Positions 17,455 through 31,857 are shown, counted from the first letter of the stretch. The stretch is 64,000 nucleotides of DNA from Janthinobacterium sp. CG3 (GCF_000344615.1 NZ_KB467824.1:604445-668444), one strand, 5' to 3'. Numbers and translations are program-made. The notes: generated by a model not told the origin, from the letters alone.

Positions 17455-18015
17455 ATGAAAAATTCCATCCGTCTGCCCGCCCTGATCGCCTTGCTGTTGT
17501 GCGGCATATCGCAAACAGCCAATTCGGTTCCCGTCAACAGCACCTACATCAACAACAGCGCCACTGAAATCCGCGGCCAGTTGGGCCAGTACGCGCGTCC
17601 GACGGTGTACATCAACCAGAACGCCTGCGGCGAACCGTCGCCGACCGCCTTCGCTTGCGGTCCGAACATCATCAGCGTCGGCAGCAGCTTCCTGCAGTCG
17701 CAGGAAAACCAGCACGGCAACTACGTCGCCAAGATGGTCATGGCACACGAATGGGGCCATTCGATCCAGTTCACGTACAACATCAACAACGGCGCGCCGT
17801 ACAACGAGTTGCAGGCCGATTGCACCGGCGGCTCCTTCATCCGCCACGCGCAAAACAATCTGGGCTATCCGTCGTTCCTGGCCGGCGCCGTCAGCAGCGC
17901 CCGCGCCGCCGCCGACTATGGCGAGCATGGCACGCCGGCCCAGCGCGACTACTACACGCGCTGGGGATACGCCAACGGCATGCTCAATTGCTTCAACAAT
18001 TTGCCGCGCGTTTAA
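17455..18015 (+). CDS. Exported putative zinc metallopeptidase (HEXXH)
   Basis: This 186-residue protein has a signal peptide (about residues 1-24, ending near TANS). The motif MAHEWGHSIQF gives His98, Glu99 and His102, and a downstream NELQADCTGG supplies the glutamate ligand typical of the neutral zinc metallopeptidase group that includes YpfJ. Two cysteine pairs suggest disulfides in the periplasm. It is shorter than YpfJ (about 290 residues) and so is a compact member or a relative. GGAGA precedes the ATG. Its substrate is unknown. Confidence 0.75.
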   Translation: MKNSIRLPALIALLLCGISQTANSVPVNSTYINNSATEIRGQLGQYARPTVYINQNACGEPSPTAFACGPNIISVGSSFLQSQENQHGNYVAKMVMAHEWGHSIQFTYNINNGAPYNELQADCTGGSFIRHAQNNLGYPSFLAGAVSSARAAADYGEHGTPAQRDYYTRWGYANGMLNCFNNLPRV

Positions 18016-18082
18016 GCGTCGTTTAGCCGCATCGCCCCGGCCCGGCGCTACGCCCGGGCCGGGGATACTCAACGGATACCGT

Positions 18083-18871
18083 ATGAAAAAGCTGCATCGC
18101 GCATTCGCTTGCGCCGTCGTGGCGTGCGCCGCGGGCGCCGTCTATTTGTGGAACGACCCCGTAGCGCTCGCCGGCGTCGCGTCGAACGGCCGCCCGGCGG
18201 CCGGGCCGGCAGGCGGCTTGCCGGTCCTGCTCGCCGGACAGGGCGGCGCCGGCGGCGTCGGCGCGGCCGCGCCCGGCAACGCCGAAATGCTCTCGCCGTT
18301 CGGTCCGGTCGGGGCGGCCGGCGCGCCGTCCGGCGACGCGGCGCCGGTCGCGGCAACGGCGCCACCGGTCGCGCCCGGGCCGGAAGTCATCACCGCCCAG
18401 GAGGACGCGCGCCGCAAGAAAATGGCCACGCTCGGGTATATGGTGCCGCCGGATTATTACAGCAAGGATCTGAAGACCTTGCGCCAGTTGGCCAACGGCG
18501 GCGACGCCTACGCGATGGTGCATTTGGGCGAGAAGTATTATTTCGAGCTGAACGGTAACAAGTCGAACCCGGAGTATGAAAGCGGCACCGATTATTCGGC
18601 CGCGGCCAAGGAGTCGTTCAAGCTGGCGCTGGCCGCCGGGAATATCCGTTCGGCGGGCATCATCTCGGAGTTGTATTTGCAGGAGAACAACGCGGTGGAG
18701 GCCTATGCCTGGCACATCGTATCCGAGAAGATGGGCGACAGCATCAGCGCCGATTGGTTCCGCGGCACCAGGCTGGCGCAGCAAGCCAGCGACGGCTTGA
18801 AGCGCGAGGCCGGCGCCAGGGCGGCGAAAATCAGCGCCGAGCTGGACGGCTTGAAGCGCAAGGCCGGCTGA
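18083..18871 (+). CDS. Exported or membrane-anchored protein with Sel1-like helical repeats
   Basis: The 262-residue protein begins with a basic n-region and one hydrophobic segment (FACAVVACAAGAVYLW), then a long Gly/Ala/Pro-rich low-complexity stretch (about 35-105). The C-terminal part is helical, with YAMVHLGEKYYF and AAKESFKLALAAGNIRSAG resembling Sel1/TPR repeats. Such repeats usually mediate protein contacts; no catalytic residues are evident. It begins 67 bases after the peptidase gene in the same direction, so the two may be co-transcribed. ATG 18083 is chosen because it gives the signal-like start. Confidence 0.65.
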   Translation: MKKLHRAFACAVVACAAGAVYLWNDPVALAGVASNGRPAAGPAGGLPVLLAGQGGAGGVGAAAPGNAEMLSPFGPVGAAGAPSGDAAPVAATAPPVAPGPEVITAQEDARRKKMATLGYMVPPDYYSKDLKTLRQLANGGDAYAMVHLGEKYYFELNGNKSNPEYESGTDYSAAAKESFKLALAAGNIRSAGIISELYLQENNAVEAYAWHIVSEKMGDSISADWFRGTRLAQQASDGLKREAGARAAKISAELDGLKRKAG

Positions 18872-18970
18872 GGCGTTGCTGGGGGCAAAGCGGCAACGTT
18901 GATCCAAGCGCGGCTGGCGGCTTAGGCGCCAGCATTGTCCGGTTACGCGCGCGCGGCGCGCCAAGCCGAG

Positions 18971-19821
18971 CTAAGCGATGCGCTTGTACCAGGCTTGCGG
19001 CGGCGCGATGGCCTGGTAGTTGGCGGCCAGCGGTTCGTCGTCGCGCAGCGCGCGGTCCAGGCCGAGCACGCCGAAGCGCGCCAGGCTGTCGTGGAACAGT
19101 TGCAGCACGCGCTGGCGCAGCAGCGGGCCGTAGTCGGGCAGGGCGCGCCGGCAGACGATCAACTGGAACTCGTTGCAGGAGGCGTCCGTCACCAGGTTGT
19201 ACTGGGCCCAGTTGATGCGCCGGCGCAGCGCCGGCAGCAGCGCGGCGCGCTCGCCGCTGACCTCGAAGTAGTCGGCGAAGCGGGCCTTGCCGCCGCCGCG
19301 CCGGTAGTTCGCCTCGTACTCGGCCAGGCGCGCGGCCGGGAAGCCGGCGTCGCCGACCTCGGCCAGCGCCTGCTCGCTGGCGACGCTGGCGAAGATTTCG
19401 GTGCGGCTGTGCAACTGCTGCTCCAGCAGCAGGATTGCCAGCGTCCAGGCCTGCTCGGCGCCGGCGCATTCGGCCAGCCAGACCTTCGGCACGGCCGAGG
19501 CGCGCAGGCAGGGACCCAGCAGCGCGCGCAACTGGCGCGCCTCGTCGGCGTCGTCGAACATGGCCGCCGGCGCCACCCCCAGCGCGCGCAGCAGCGCCGT
19601 GCCGGCCTGCGGCTGGTGCAGCACCCGCTCCTGCAGCGCCGAGACGGTGGCCAGGCCGCGCTGGCGCATCGCGCCGTGCAGCCGGCGGCGCACGGCGGCG
19701 CGCTCGAAGCCGCGGAAGTCGAAGCCGTAGCGCTGCAGCAGCGCCTCCAGCAGCAGGGCGATCTCCAGCTCCTCGGTCTCCGGCGCGACCTGGTTGACGG
19801 CGCCCTGTAGCAATTCAACCA

Positions 19822-19822
<1 letters not shown>
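18971..19822 (-). CDS. CheR-type protein-glutamate methyltransferase
   Basis: The 283-residue protein has the CheR layout: a helical N-terminal domain (ELEIALLLEALLQRYGFDFRG) and a SAM-binding domain with VWLAECAGAEQAWTLAILL in place of the classic GCATGEEAY motif, then INWAQYNLV and FQLIVCRRALPDYG. The SAM motif differs clearly from the consensus, so activity is uncertain. Its ATG overlaps the stop of the upstream giant kinase gene by one base (TGATG), which implies translational coupling and a joint role. There is no CheB or MCP gene here, so this is probably an alternative signalling module, not a chemotaxis operon. Confidence 0.82.
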
Positions 19823-24711
<4,889 letters not shown>

Positions 24712-24847
24712 ACACACAATCCTCATCGATACAATGTCATGATCCGGTATACTCGCACGCCAGGCCCGGCGGCGGGGCTGGCGTTGCTGGACTTATTGCT
24801 ACCCCTCAACTATAACGCCGCGCCGCCAATAGTGGCGCGCCAGAGGT

Positions 24848-26692
24848 TTATATGGCGCTTTCCCGGCGCCGTTCCCGCAGCCGCTCCCGCAGCGCGTCGG
24901 CCGGCAGCGCCGCGCTGAACAGCTCGCCCTGGTAGTGGCGGCAGCCCAGCGCCGCCAGTTGCGCCAGTTGCGCGGCGTTTTGCACGCCCAGCGCGACGGT
25001 GTTGAGCGACAGCGCGCGCGCCAGCAGGACGATGGCGGCGGCCATGTCGGTGCCGCCGTCGTCGTCGCCGATCGCCGCGACGAAGCCGGCGTCGATCTTC
25101 AGCTCGTCCAGCGGCAGCGTCTTGCACAGCGCCAGCGCCGCGCCGGCGCTGCCGAAATGGTCGACGCTCAGGCCCACGCCGGCCGCGCGCAACTGGTCCA
25201 GCACGGCGCCGGCGTGCCGGCCCGGCCCGCACAGCAGCGGCTCGGGCAGCTCCAGGGCGACGCTGGCGCCGTCCAGCTGGTGCCGCTGCAGGCGGATCGC
25301 CAGTTTTTGCGGCAGGTCGGCGTGCAGTTGCGCGCTCATCAGGTTGATGCCGATGCGCGGCGCCCGCCAGGGCGGCGCGGCGCCGCGCCAGCGCGCGGCC
25401 TGGGCGCAGGCGGCGGCGATGCTCCAATCGTCGAGCCGGTCGAGCAGCGCCAGGTCGGGCACCTCGGCCTGCCAGTCGGGCGCGGCGAGCAGGCCCAGGC
25501 GCGGGTGGCGCCAGTGCAGTTGCGCCTCGACCGCCACCACGGCGCCGCTGGCGATGTCGACGGTGGGCTGGTAGTACAGCTCCAGCTGGTCGCCGTCGAG
25601 CGCCGCGCGCAGTTCCCGGCGCCATTGCTCGCGCTCGATTTCGCGCTCGTTGAAGGCCTCGTGGAAGAAGCTGATGCCGCCGCGCTGCAACTGCTTGGCG
25701 TGGTACATCGCCAGGTCGGCGTTCTTCATCAGCAGTTGCGCCGAGGCGCCGTCCTGCGGGTACAGGCCGATGCCGATGCTGCTCGAGGTGCGGATCTGGT
25801 GCCGGCCGATGGCGTAGGGGCGGGCGTGCGCCTGGGCGATCTTCTTGGCCACCCGGGCCGCGTTGGCGGCGGCCGACTTGCCCTCGACGAGCACGACGAA
25901 TTCGTCGCCGCCCAGGCGCGCGACGACGTCCGAGACGCGCACCGCCGCCGTCAGCCGCGCCGCCACCTGGCGCAGCAGCTCGTCGCCGGCCTCGTGGCCG
26001 TAGCTGTCGTTGACGCCCTTGAACTTGTCGAGGTCGAGGAACAGCAGCGCGAACTCGCCGCCCTGGCGGTCGGCCAGCGTGACGGCGTGTTCGAGCTGCT
26101 GGATCAGCGAGCGCCGGTTCACCAGCCCGGTCAGCGGGTCGCGGATTGACAGCTCGCAGGCGCGCTGCTCGGCCAGCTTGCGCTCGGCCACTTCGAGTTC
26201 GAGTTCGGCGTTGATGCGCTCCAGGTCTTGCAGGCGCTGCACCCGCAAGTCCTGGTTCAGCTTGGCCAACTGCGCCGATTTGGCTTGCAGCAGGATGTTT
26301 TTCTTGGCCATCTCGACGAACACCGCGACCTTGGTCTGCAACACCTGCGCGATGATCGGCGTTAACAGGTAGTCGGCGGCGCCGCTCTGGTAGGCGCGCA
26401 GCCGGTCGATTTCATCGGCGTAGTGGGCGGTGATGAAGATGATCGGCACGGCGTCCGAACGCGGGTGCGAATGGATCGCCTCGGCCGTCTCGAAGCCGTC
26501 CATGCCGGGCATGCCGACGTCGAGCAGGATCACGGCGAAGTCGTGGCGCAGCACCTGGCGCAGCGCCTCCTTGCCGGAGCCGGCGCTGAACAGTTCGTAT
26601 TCGAGCCGCGTGGCCGCGTCCGTCAACAGGCTTTCGAGGGCGAACAGGCTGGCCGGGTCGTCATTGACGAGAAGGACTTTGGGGATCAACAC
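24848..26692 (-). CDS. Receiver-GGDEF-EAL protein with degenerate EAL domain
   Basis: The 614-residue cytoplasmic protein has a receiver (1-125; Asp in ILLDVGMPGMDG), a coiled coil (about 130-175), a GGDEF domain with intact RLGGDEF, and a C-terminal EAL-like domain. In the receiver the usual lysine is replaced (DYLLTPI). In the EAL domain, the signature reads VEAQLHW and the DDFG loop reads VDHFGS, so c-di-GMP hydrolysis is probably lost. The likely net activity is c-di-GMP synthesis. The start is GTG 26692. It lies 136 bases upstream of the giant kinase gene in the same direction, so the kinase receivers and this protein may act in one pathway. Confidence 0.88.
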   Translation of the reverse strand: MLIPKVLLVNDDPASLFALESLLTDAATRLEYELFSAGSGKEALRQVLRHDFAVILLDVGMPGMDGFETAEAIHSHPRSDAVPIIFITAHYADEIDRLRAYQSGAADYLLTPIIAQVLQTKVAVFVEMAKKNILLQAKSAQLAKLNQDLRVQRLQDLERINAELELEVAERKLAEQRACELSIRDPLTGLVNRRSLIQQLEHAVTLADRQGGEFALLFLDLDKFKGVNDSYGHEAGDELLRQVAARLTAAVRVSDVVARLGGDEFVVLVEGKSAAANAARVAKKIAQAHARPYAIGRHQIRTSSSIGIGLYPQDGASAQLLMKNADLAMYHAKQLQRGGISFFHEAFNEREIEREQWRRELRAALDGDQLELYYQPTVDIASGAVVAVEAQLHWRHPRLGLLAAPDWQAEVPDLALLDRLDDWSIAAACAQAARWRGAAPPWRAPRIGINLMSAQLHADLPQKLAIRLQRHQLDGASVALELPEPLLCGPGRHAGAVLDQLRAAGVGLSVDHFGSAGAALALCKTLPLDELKIDAGFVAAIGDDDGGTDMAAAIVLLARALSLNTVALGVQNAAQLAQLAALGCRHYQGELFSAALPADALRERLRERRRESAI

Positions 26693-26900
26693 GTTTGATG
26701 CGGCGCCTATGGTGGGGTGGGGCGGGCTACAAAAACAGCAGCCTAAAAGATACTCTTGTACCCGCAGGTGTCAAGACCTAATTGCGCGCCGGTGCGGGCG
26801 CCGTTCTACCTTATAATAAGGCGAACGCCTGGGCGCCCGAGCAGGCCGCGCAGCCGCAAGCTGGCGGCGCCCGCACTATTTGTCGTCTTCGGGAGGCCGG

Positions 26901-28718
26901 GTGGGTACAACGAGCATCAATGTGCGCGAGGCGGCGATCGACCACGATGTCTTGCACAAATGGCAGGAGCTGCTCGACCTGCTGACCCGGATTGTGCAGA
27001 TCCCCGCCGCGCTGATCATGCGCGTGGAGCCGGCGTCGATCAAGGTGTGCGTGTCGAGCCGTTCGGACGGCAACCCCTACGAAGAAGACGAGGCGGCGCC
27101 GCTGGGCAGCGGCCTGTACTGCGAAACGGTGCTGGCCACGCGCGCCCACCTGATCGTCCCCGACGCGCTGGCCGATCCGCGCTGGCGCGACAACCCCGAC
27201 GTCAAGCTGGGCATGGTGTCCTATATGGGCCTGCCGTTGACCTGGCCGGACCAGCACCTGTTCGGCACCATTTGCGTGCTGGACGGGCGCGAAAACCCCT
27301 ACAGCCCGGTGTTCTTGCAATTGTTGCAACAATTTCGCGGCATCGTCGAGCGCGACCTGCAAATGATCGACGCCGCCCATCTGCGCGCGCGCGAGGACGC
27401 GGCGGTGCGCGCCGACGAGGCCGAACGGGTGCGCCGCGAGCTCCAGCTGCTGCGCGGCGGCGAGCAGCAGGCGCTGGAGTTGCTGCGCGAGAGCGAGCGG
27501 CGCTGGCATTTCGCCCTCGAGGGCGCCGGCGACGGCGTGTGGGACTGGGACATCGGCGCCGGCTCGATGTTCTATTCGGCGCGCTGCCTGGAGCTGCTCG
27601 GCTTCGCCGGCGCCGACGGCCGCGTCCCGTTCAGCGACTGGCGCGGCCACGTCCATCCGGACGACCTGGCGGCGCTGACCGAGGCCATCGAGGCGCACCT
27701 CGAAGGGGGCGGCGGCCAGTTCACCAACGAACACCGCTTCAAGGTCGGCGACGACTGGAAATGGCTGCTCATCCGCGGCATGGTGGTCGGGCGCGACGGC
27801 GCCGGCCAGGCCTTGCGCATGATCGGCACGTATTCCGACGTCACCGCGCGCAAGCAGGCCGAGTTCGAACTGCTCACGCTCAACAACCGGCTCGAGGAGC
27901 GCGTTGCCGCCCGCACCGCCGAGTTGCAGCAGGCCATGAAGCAAATCATGCTCACCGAGAAGATGGCCTCGCTGGGGCGCCTGGTGGCCGGCGTCGCGCA
28001 CGAGTTGAACACGCCGTTGGGCAACATCGTGCTGTCCTCGTCGACGCTGAAGGAAGCCATCGACGGCGTCGACCGGCTCGCCGCCGGCAAGCGGCTGACC
28101 TTCGCGGCGCTGCAGGAATTCCTCGGCCACGGCAAGACGGCCTGCGAACTGATCGAGCGCAACGGCTTGCACGCCGGCGAGTTGATCATGAGCTTCAAGC
28201 AGGTCGCCGTCGACCAGGCCAGCCAGCAGCGCCGCCTGTTCGACCTGCGCAAGACGGTGCAGGACATGGCCGCGGCGCTGGGGCCGATTACGCGGCGCGC
28301 GCGCGTCACGCTGGAGGTGCGGATCCCGGCCGGCATCGGCATGGACAGCTACCCCGGCTCGATGGACCAGATCATCACCAACCTGGTGACCAACTCGATC
28401 AACCACGGCTTCGAGGGGCGCGACGGCGGCCGCATTACCATCAGCGCCAGCGCCCGGCACGACCGGGTCGAACTGGTCTACCGGGACGACGGCCGCGGCA
28501 TCGAGAAAGCCTTGCAGGGCAAGGTGTTCGAACCCTTTTACACCACCAAGATGGGGCAGGGCGGTTCCGGCCTGGGCCTGTCGATCGTGCACAACATCGT
28601 GCAGGCGATCTTCAAGGGCAGCGTGCGCCTTGAGAGCGAACCCGGCCATGGGGTATGCTTCGTCTTTTCGCTGCCGCGCCGGCTGGCCGACGCCGCGCCG
28701 GGCCATGCCAACGGCTAG
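26901..28718 (+). CDS. GAF-PAS sensor histidine kinase
   Basis: The 605-residue cytoplasmic kinase has a GAF domain (about 15-160, with GLYCETVLATRAHLIVPDA), a helical linker, a PAS domain (about 195-315, ending in a PAC-type VTARKQAEFELL), a coiled coil, HisKA with His367 in VAGVAHELNTPLG, and an ATPase domain (LVTNSINHGFEG, GSGLGLSIVHNIV). It carries no receiver. The GTG start at 26901 is chosen because GGGAGG lies five bases upstream; an in-frame TTG at 26880 is a weaker choice. It is divergent from the REC-GGDEF-EAL gene, and the 208-bp gap between them should hold both promoters. Confidence 0.88.
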   Translation: MGTTSINVREAAIDHDVLHKWQELLDLLTRIVQIPAALIMRVEPASIKVCVSSRSDGNPYEEDEAAPLGSGLYCETVLATRAHLIVPDALADPRWRDNPDVKLGMVSYMGLPLTWPDQHLFGTICVLDGRENPYSPVFLQLLQQFRGIVERDLQMIDAAHLRAREDAAVRADEAERVRRELQLLRGGEQQALELLRESERRWHFALEGAGDGVWDWDIGAGSMFYSARCLELLGFAGADGRVPFSDWRGHVHPDDLAALTEAIEAHLEGGGGQFTNEHRFKVGDDWKWLLIRGMVVGRDGAGQALRMIGTYSDVTARKQAEFELLTLNNRLEERVAARTAELQQAMKQIMLTEKMASLGRLVAGVAHELNTPLGNIVLSSSTLKEAIDGVDRLAAGKRLTFAALQEFLGHGKTACELIERNGLHAGELIMSFKQVAVDQASQQRRLFDLRKTVQDMAAALGPITRRARVTLEVRIPAGIGMDSYPGSMDQIITNLVTNSINHGFEGRDGGRITISASARHDRVELVYRDDGRGIEKALQGKVFEPFYTTKMGQGGSGLGLSIVHNIVQAIFKGSVRLESEPGHGVCFVFSLPRRLADAAPGHANG

Positions 28719-28907
28719 GACGCGAATAAAGTTCAAACGGACTGGCATGGTGGGCTCATTGGTTAGTGTCACTGCCGTGTTCTCGCGCGGGTTCGTATCA
28801 ACCCGCTGCCTTTCGCGCAATCATTATATTATATACATGTTGCGGTGTGGATATTTTGATGGACGCCAGCCGCGTCCAATCCGTGGTACCAATCTTGGGA
28901 GTGTGGA

Positions 28908-29588
28908 GTGAAAACAAGTCAAACGATTCTTTTCGCGGCCTTGCTGGCGCTGGCGTGCGGCGCGCAGGCGGAGCGGCGCCAGCAGCGCGGCGGCGGACAC
29001 GAGCAAGCCGGCGTGGCCGGCCAGTTCGACTATTACACGGTGGCGCTGAGCTGGTCGCCGTCCTATTGCGCCACGCGCCAGGACGCCAACCAGTGCGCCA
29101 GCGGACGCCAGCTGGGCTTCGTGCTGCACGGGCTGTGGCCGCAGTACGTCAACGGTTATCCGCAGAACTGCTCGACGGCGCCGCTGCCGGCCGACGTTCG
29201 GCAAAAATACGCGGCGATCTACCCGTCGCCCGGCCTGGCCGGGCACGAATGGTCGAAGCACGGCACCTGTTCCGGTTTGGCGCCGGCCGCCTACTTCGAC
29301 TTGTCGCGCGAACTGAAGGAGCGGATCACCATCCCGCCGGCCTTCCAGCGTCCGGCCACGCCGGTGCGCACCAGCAGCGCCGAGTTGGTCCGGGCGTTCA
29401 AGGCGGCCAACCCGGCCATGCCGGCCGATTCGCTGCTGCCGTTTTGCGGTGATGGCGGGCGCTTCCTGCGCGAGGTGCGGGCCTGCTTCGACAAGGGCGG
29501 CCGCGCGCAAAGCTGCGGCGCGCAGGAAGTCAAGCGTTCCAACAAAGCCTGCGGGCTAGCCAGCTTCCTGTTGCCAAGCGTCAGGTAA
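28908..29588 (+). CDS. Ribonuclease T2 family, exported
   Basis: The 226-residue endoribonuclease has a signal peptide (cleavage near GAQA). Both catalytic boxes are intact: GFVLHGLWPQ with His74 (CAS I) and HEWSKHGTC with His113, Glu114 and His118 (CAS II). Cysteine pairs fit periplasmic disulfides. Homologues such as E. coli RNase I degrade RNA in the periplasm to 3'-nucleotides by way of 2',3'-cyclic intermediates. The start is GTG 28908, preceded by GGGAGTGTGGA. Single gene; the 189-bp gap before it includes an AT-rich stretch near 28820-28860 that probably holds the promoter. Confidence 0.92.
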   Translation: MKTSQTILFAALLALACGAQAERRQQRGGGHEQAGVAGQFDYYTVALSWSPSYCATRQDANQCASGRQLGFVLHGLWPQYVNGYPQNCSTAPLPADVRQKYAAIYPSPGLAGHEWSKHGTCSGLAPAAYFDLSRELKERITIPPAFQRPATPVRTSSAELVRAFKAANPAMPADSLLPFCGDGGRFLREVRACFDKGGRAQSCGAQEVKRSNKACGLASFLLPSVR

Positions 29589-29621
29589 GGCTCAGGCGCG
29601 CGGTTGTCGATGTTCGCAGTC

Positions 29622-29659
29622 CGGGTTGGCCCATCGGGCGCAACCCGACAACGTTGGCC
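29622..29659. repeat. Palindromic interspersed repeat
   Basis: CGGGTTG (29622-29628) pairs with CAACCCG (29641-29647), and the following CCGACAACGTTGGCC (29645-29659) is the same arm sequence found at 4262-4276 and 4298-4312. The element lies between the convergent RNase T2 gene and the next minus-strand gene, a usual place for REP-like elements and bidirectional transcript ends. Confidence 0.55.
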
Positions 29660-29680
29660 CGCGGCGGCGCCGTTTCCCGC

Positions 29681-30088
29681 TTACTCCCCGCCCAGCAAAT
29701 CGCGTTCGTTCAGCAGCGCGTAGACGATCTCGGGATTGCGCTCCAGGCACTTACGCACCGCCGCCGGAATCGCCTGCCGGGTCTTGCGGCACAGGCCGGG
29801 GCGCTCGGCCAGCGCGACGCTGATGCCGCGCACGGTGCGCACCCCGCGCTCGCTCGGCGTGATATTCAGCGCGACGCCGAGCAGCGCCTGCATGCGCTCG
29901 CCAATCTTGCGCAAATCGGCGTAGCTGGAAATGGCGTCGATGCGCTCGATGAGTTTTTTCTCTTCCTCGCGGGTCAGCCTGAGTATGCGCGTGTCGCCGG
30001 CGGGGTCGAGCAGCAGTTCCTCGCGCGCGCACACGCAGGCCCCGGGCGGGCATTCCTTGCGAATGGGGAAGGTCGGCGCTTCTGGCAT
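29681..30088 (-). CDS. Conserved-looking hypothetical protein with N-terminal CPPGACVC motif
   Basis: The 135-residue soluble protein opens with IRKECPPGACVCAREELL, a group of three cysteines that could bind metal, followed by a charged helical region (LTREEEKKLIERIDAIS) and a C-terminal segment with a further cysteine. ATG 30088 is preferred to the frame opening at 30172, whose extra residues are low-quality. I do not recognise the family or function. It converges on the RNase T2 gene and is separated from the divergent VOC gene by about 200 bases. Confidence 0.6.
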   Translation of the reverse strand: MPEAPTFPIRKECPPGACVCAREELLLDPAGDTRILRLTREEEKKLIERIDAISSYADLRKIGERMQALLGVALNITPSERGVRTVRGISVALAERPGLCRKTRQAIPAAVRKCLERNPEIVYALLNERDLLGGE

Positions 30089-30287
30089 AGGGGCCACGCT
30101 TGCATGGGGTTGCTGCCGGGCGGCGCCACGGCATCGATACCTCAGTATCGTTTGCCGCCGCGGCACTGTCAACCTGCACCAGCGGCGCGCCTGACGGCGG
30201 CCAAGCCGGGTAGTCTGGCGTTGGCAATTTCGCTACGCCGCGGCCGCCGCGCCGCGGTCCCCGCCATTCTTTCATTGGAGACACACC

Positions 30288-30785
30288 GTGCAAAGCGCTC
30301 AAAAAATCACCCCCTGCCTGTGGTTCGACGACCAGGCCGAAGAGGCCGCCAATTTCTACACCGGCATTTTTCCGCATTCCAAGATCACCGCGATCTCGCG
30401 CTACGGCGAAGCCGGCCGGGAAGTCCACGGCAAGGCGCCCGGCAGCGTGATGGTGGCCGCCTTCGAGCTGGACGGCCAGGCCTTCACCGCCCTCAACGGC
30501 GGCCCGGTGTTCAAGTTCAACGAAGCCGTGTCGTTTCAAATTAGTTGCGAAACCCAAATGGAAACCGACCATTATTGGCGGCGCCTGTCCGAAGGCGGCG
30601 ACGAAGCGGCGCAGCAGTGCGGCTGGCTCAAGGATAAATATGGCGTCTCCTGGCAAGTGGTGCCGCGCGTGCTCATCGAGATGCTCGGCGACGCCGACCA
30701 GGCCAAGGCGCGGCGCGCCATGGCGGCCATGATGCAAATGAAAAAAATCGATATCGAGCAACTACGACGCGCGTTCGCCGGTTAG
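30288..30785 (+). CDS. VOC-superfamily protein (PhnB/3-demethylubiquinone-methyltransferase-like)
   Basis: The 165-residue protein begins QKITPCLWFDDQAEEAANFY, typical of the PhnB-like glyoxalase/VOC group, and continues with ALNGGPVFKFNEAVSFQI and YGVSWQVVPRVL. Members form dimers with paired beta-alpha-beta-beta-beta units; despite the database label 3-demethylubiquinone-9 3-methyltransferase they have no SAM fold, and most are of unknown function. The start is GTG 30288 with GGAGA upstream. It ends 40 bases before the RlmN-like gene, so co-transcription is possible. Confidence 0.85.
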   Translation: MQSAQKITPCLWFDDQAEEAANFYTGIFPHSKITAISRYGEAGREVHGKAPGSVMVAAFELDGQAFTALNGGPVFKFNEAVSFQISCETQMETDHYWRRLSEGGDEAAQQCGWLKDKYGVSWQVVPRVLIEMLGDADQAKARRAMAAMMQMKKIDIEQLRRAFAG

Positions 30786-30825
30786 CGTTTAAAATCACGC
30801 CCACACTACCGCTACCGCCCGCCCC

Positions 30826-31857
30826 ATGCACATTGAAACGATACGCCAGCGCCTGCGCGCGCTGGGCGCCAAGCCACTGCACGAACAACGCGTGCTGCGC
30901 GACTGGGTGCTGGCCCAGCCGCACGACCAGGGCCGGCGCCGCCCCAACGACTTCCTGCCGCGGGGCGTGCGCGAGGCGCTGCCGGCGCTGGACGCCGAGC
31001 TGCACGGCCTGGCGCGCCTGCTCAGTTCGCACCCGGCGGAGGACGGCTCGGCGCGGCTGCTGGTCGGCCTGGCCGACGGCCAGACGGTGGAAAGCGTGCT
31101 GTTGCCGCGCGACGGCCTGTGCGTGTCGAGCCAGATCGGCTGCGCGGTCGGCTGCCAGTTCTGCATGACCGGCCGCGACGGCCTGATCCGCCAGCTCAGC
31201 AGCGCCGAAATCATCGCCCAGGTGGTGCTGGGGCGCCGCCAGCGCCCCGTCAAGAAGGTGGTGTTCATGGGCATGGGCGAACCGGCGCACAACCTCGACA
31301 ACGTGATGGAGGCGATCGACTTGCTGGGTACCGAGGGCAACATCGGCCACAAGAACCTGGTCTTCTCGACGGTTGGCGACGCCCGCGTGTTCCAGCGCCT
31401 GCCGCGGGGCGCGGTCAAGCCGGCGCTGGCCTTGTCGCTGCACACCACCAAGCCGGCCCTGCGCGAAAAGCTGCTGCCGCGGGCGCCGCGCCTGACGCCG
31501 CGCGAACTGGTCGAACTGGGCCAGGAATACGCCCGCGCCACCGCCTACCCGGTGCAGTACCAGTGGACGCTGCTGGAGGGCGTCAACGACGGCGAGGACG
31601 AAATGGACGGCATCGTCGAATTGCTCAAGGGGCAGTACGCGGTGCTCAACATGATTCCCTACAATACCGTCGCCGACCTTGACTTCAAGCGCCCGAGCTG
31701 GGAGCGGGCGCGGGCGATCGCGGCGGCGTTGCGCCAGCGCGGCGTGCTGACCAAGCTGCGCGACTCGGCCGGGCAGGAAGTCGACGGCGGCTGCGGCCAG
31801 TTGCGCGCGCGCGCCATGGCGGGCGCGCCGCGCGGCATCACAATCCACGCCGCCTGA
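30826..31857 (+). CDS. RlmN/Cfr-family radical-SAM RNA methyltransferase (paralogue type)
   Basis: The 343-residue enzyme should methylate an adenine C-2 or C-8 in RNA. The [4Fe-4S] cluster motif CAVGCQFC gives Cys106, Cys110 and Cys113. The two catalytic cysteines of the RlmN mechanism are also present: Cys99 in GLCVSSQIGC and Cys323 in GGCGQLRA. GMGEPAHNLDNV is the SAM-binding GEP motif. The stretch after the cluster, MTGRDGLIRQL, differs from the STAQQGFNRNL of housekeeping RlmN, so this is likely a second family member with its own target. No ribosome-binding site is obvious before ATG 30826. Confidence 0.88.
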   Translation: MHIETIRQRLRALGAKPLHEQRVLRDWVLAQPHDQGRRRPNDFLPRGVREALPALDAELHGLARLLSSHPAEDGSARLLVGLADGQTVESVLLPRDGLCVSSQIGCAVGCQFCMTGRDGLIRQLSSAEIIAQVVLGRRQRPVKKVVFMGMGEPAHNLDNVMEAIDLLGTEGNIGHKNLVFSTVGDARVFQRLPRGAVKPALALSLHTTKPALREKLLPRAPRLTPRELVELGQEYARATAYPVQYQWTLLEGVNDGEDEMDGIVELLKGQYAVLNMIPYNTVADLDFKRPSWERARAIAAALRQRGVLTKLRDSAGQEVDGGCGQLRARAMAGAPRGITIHAA

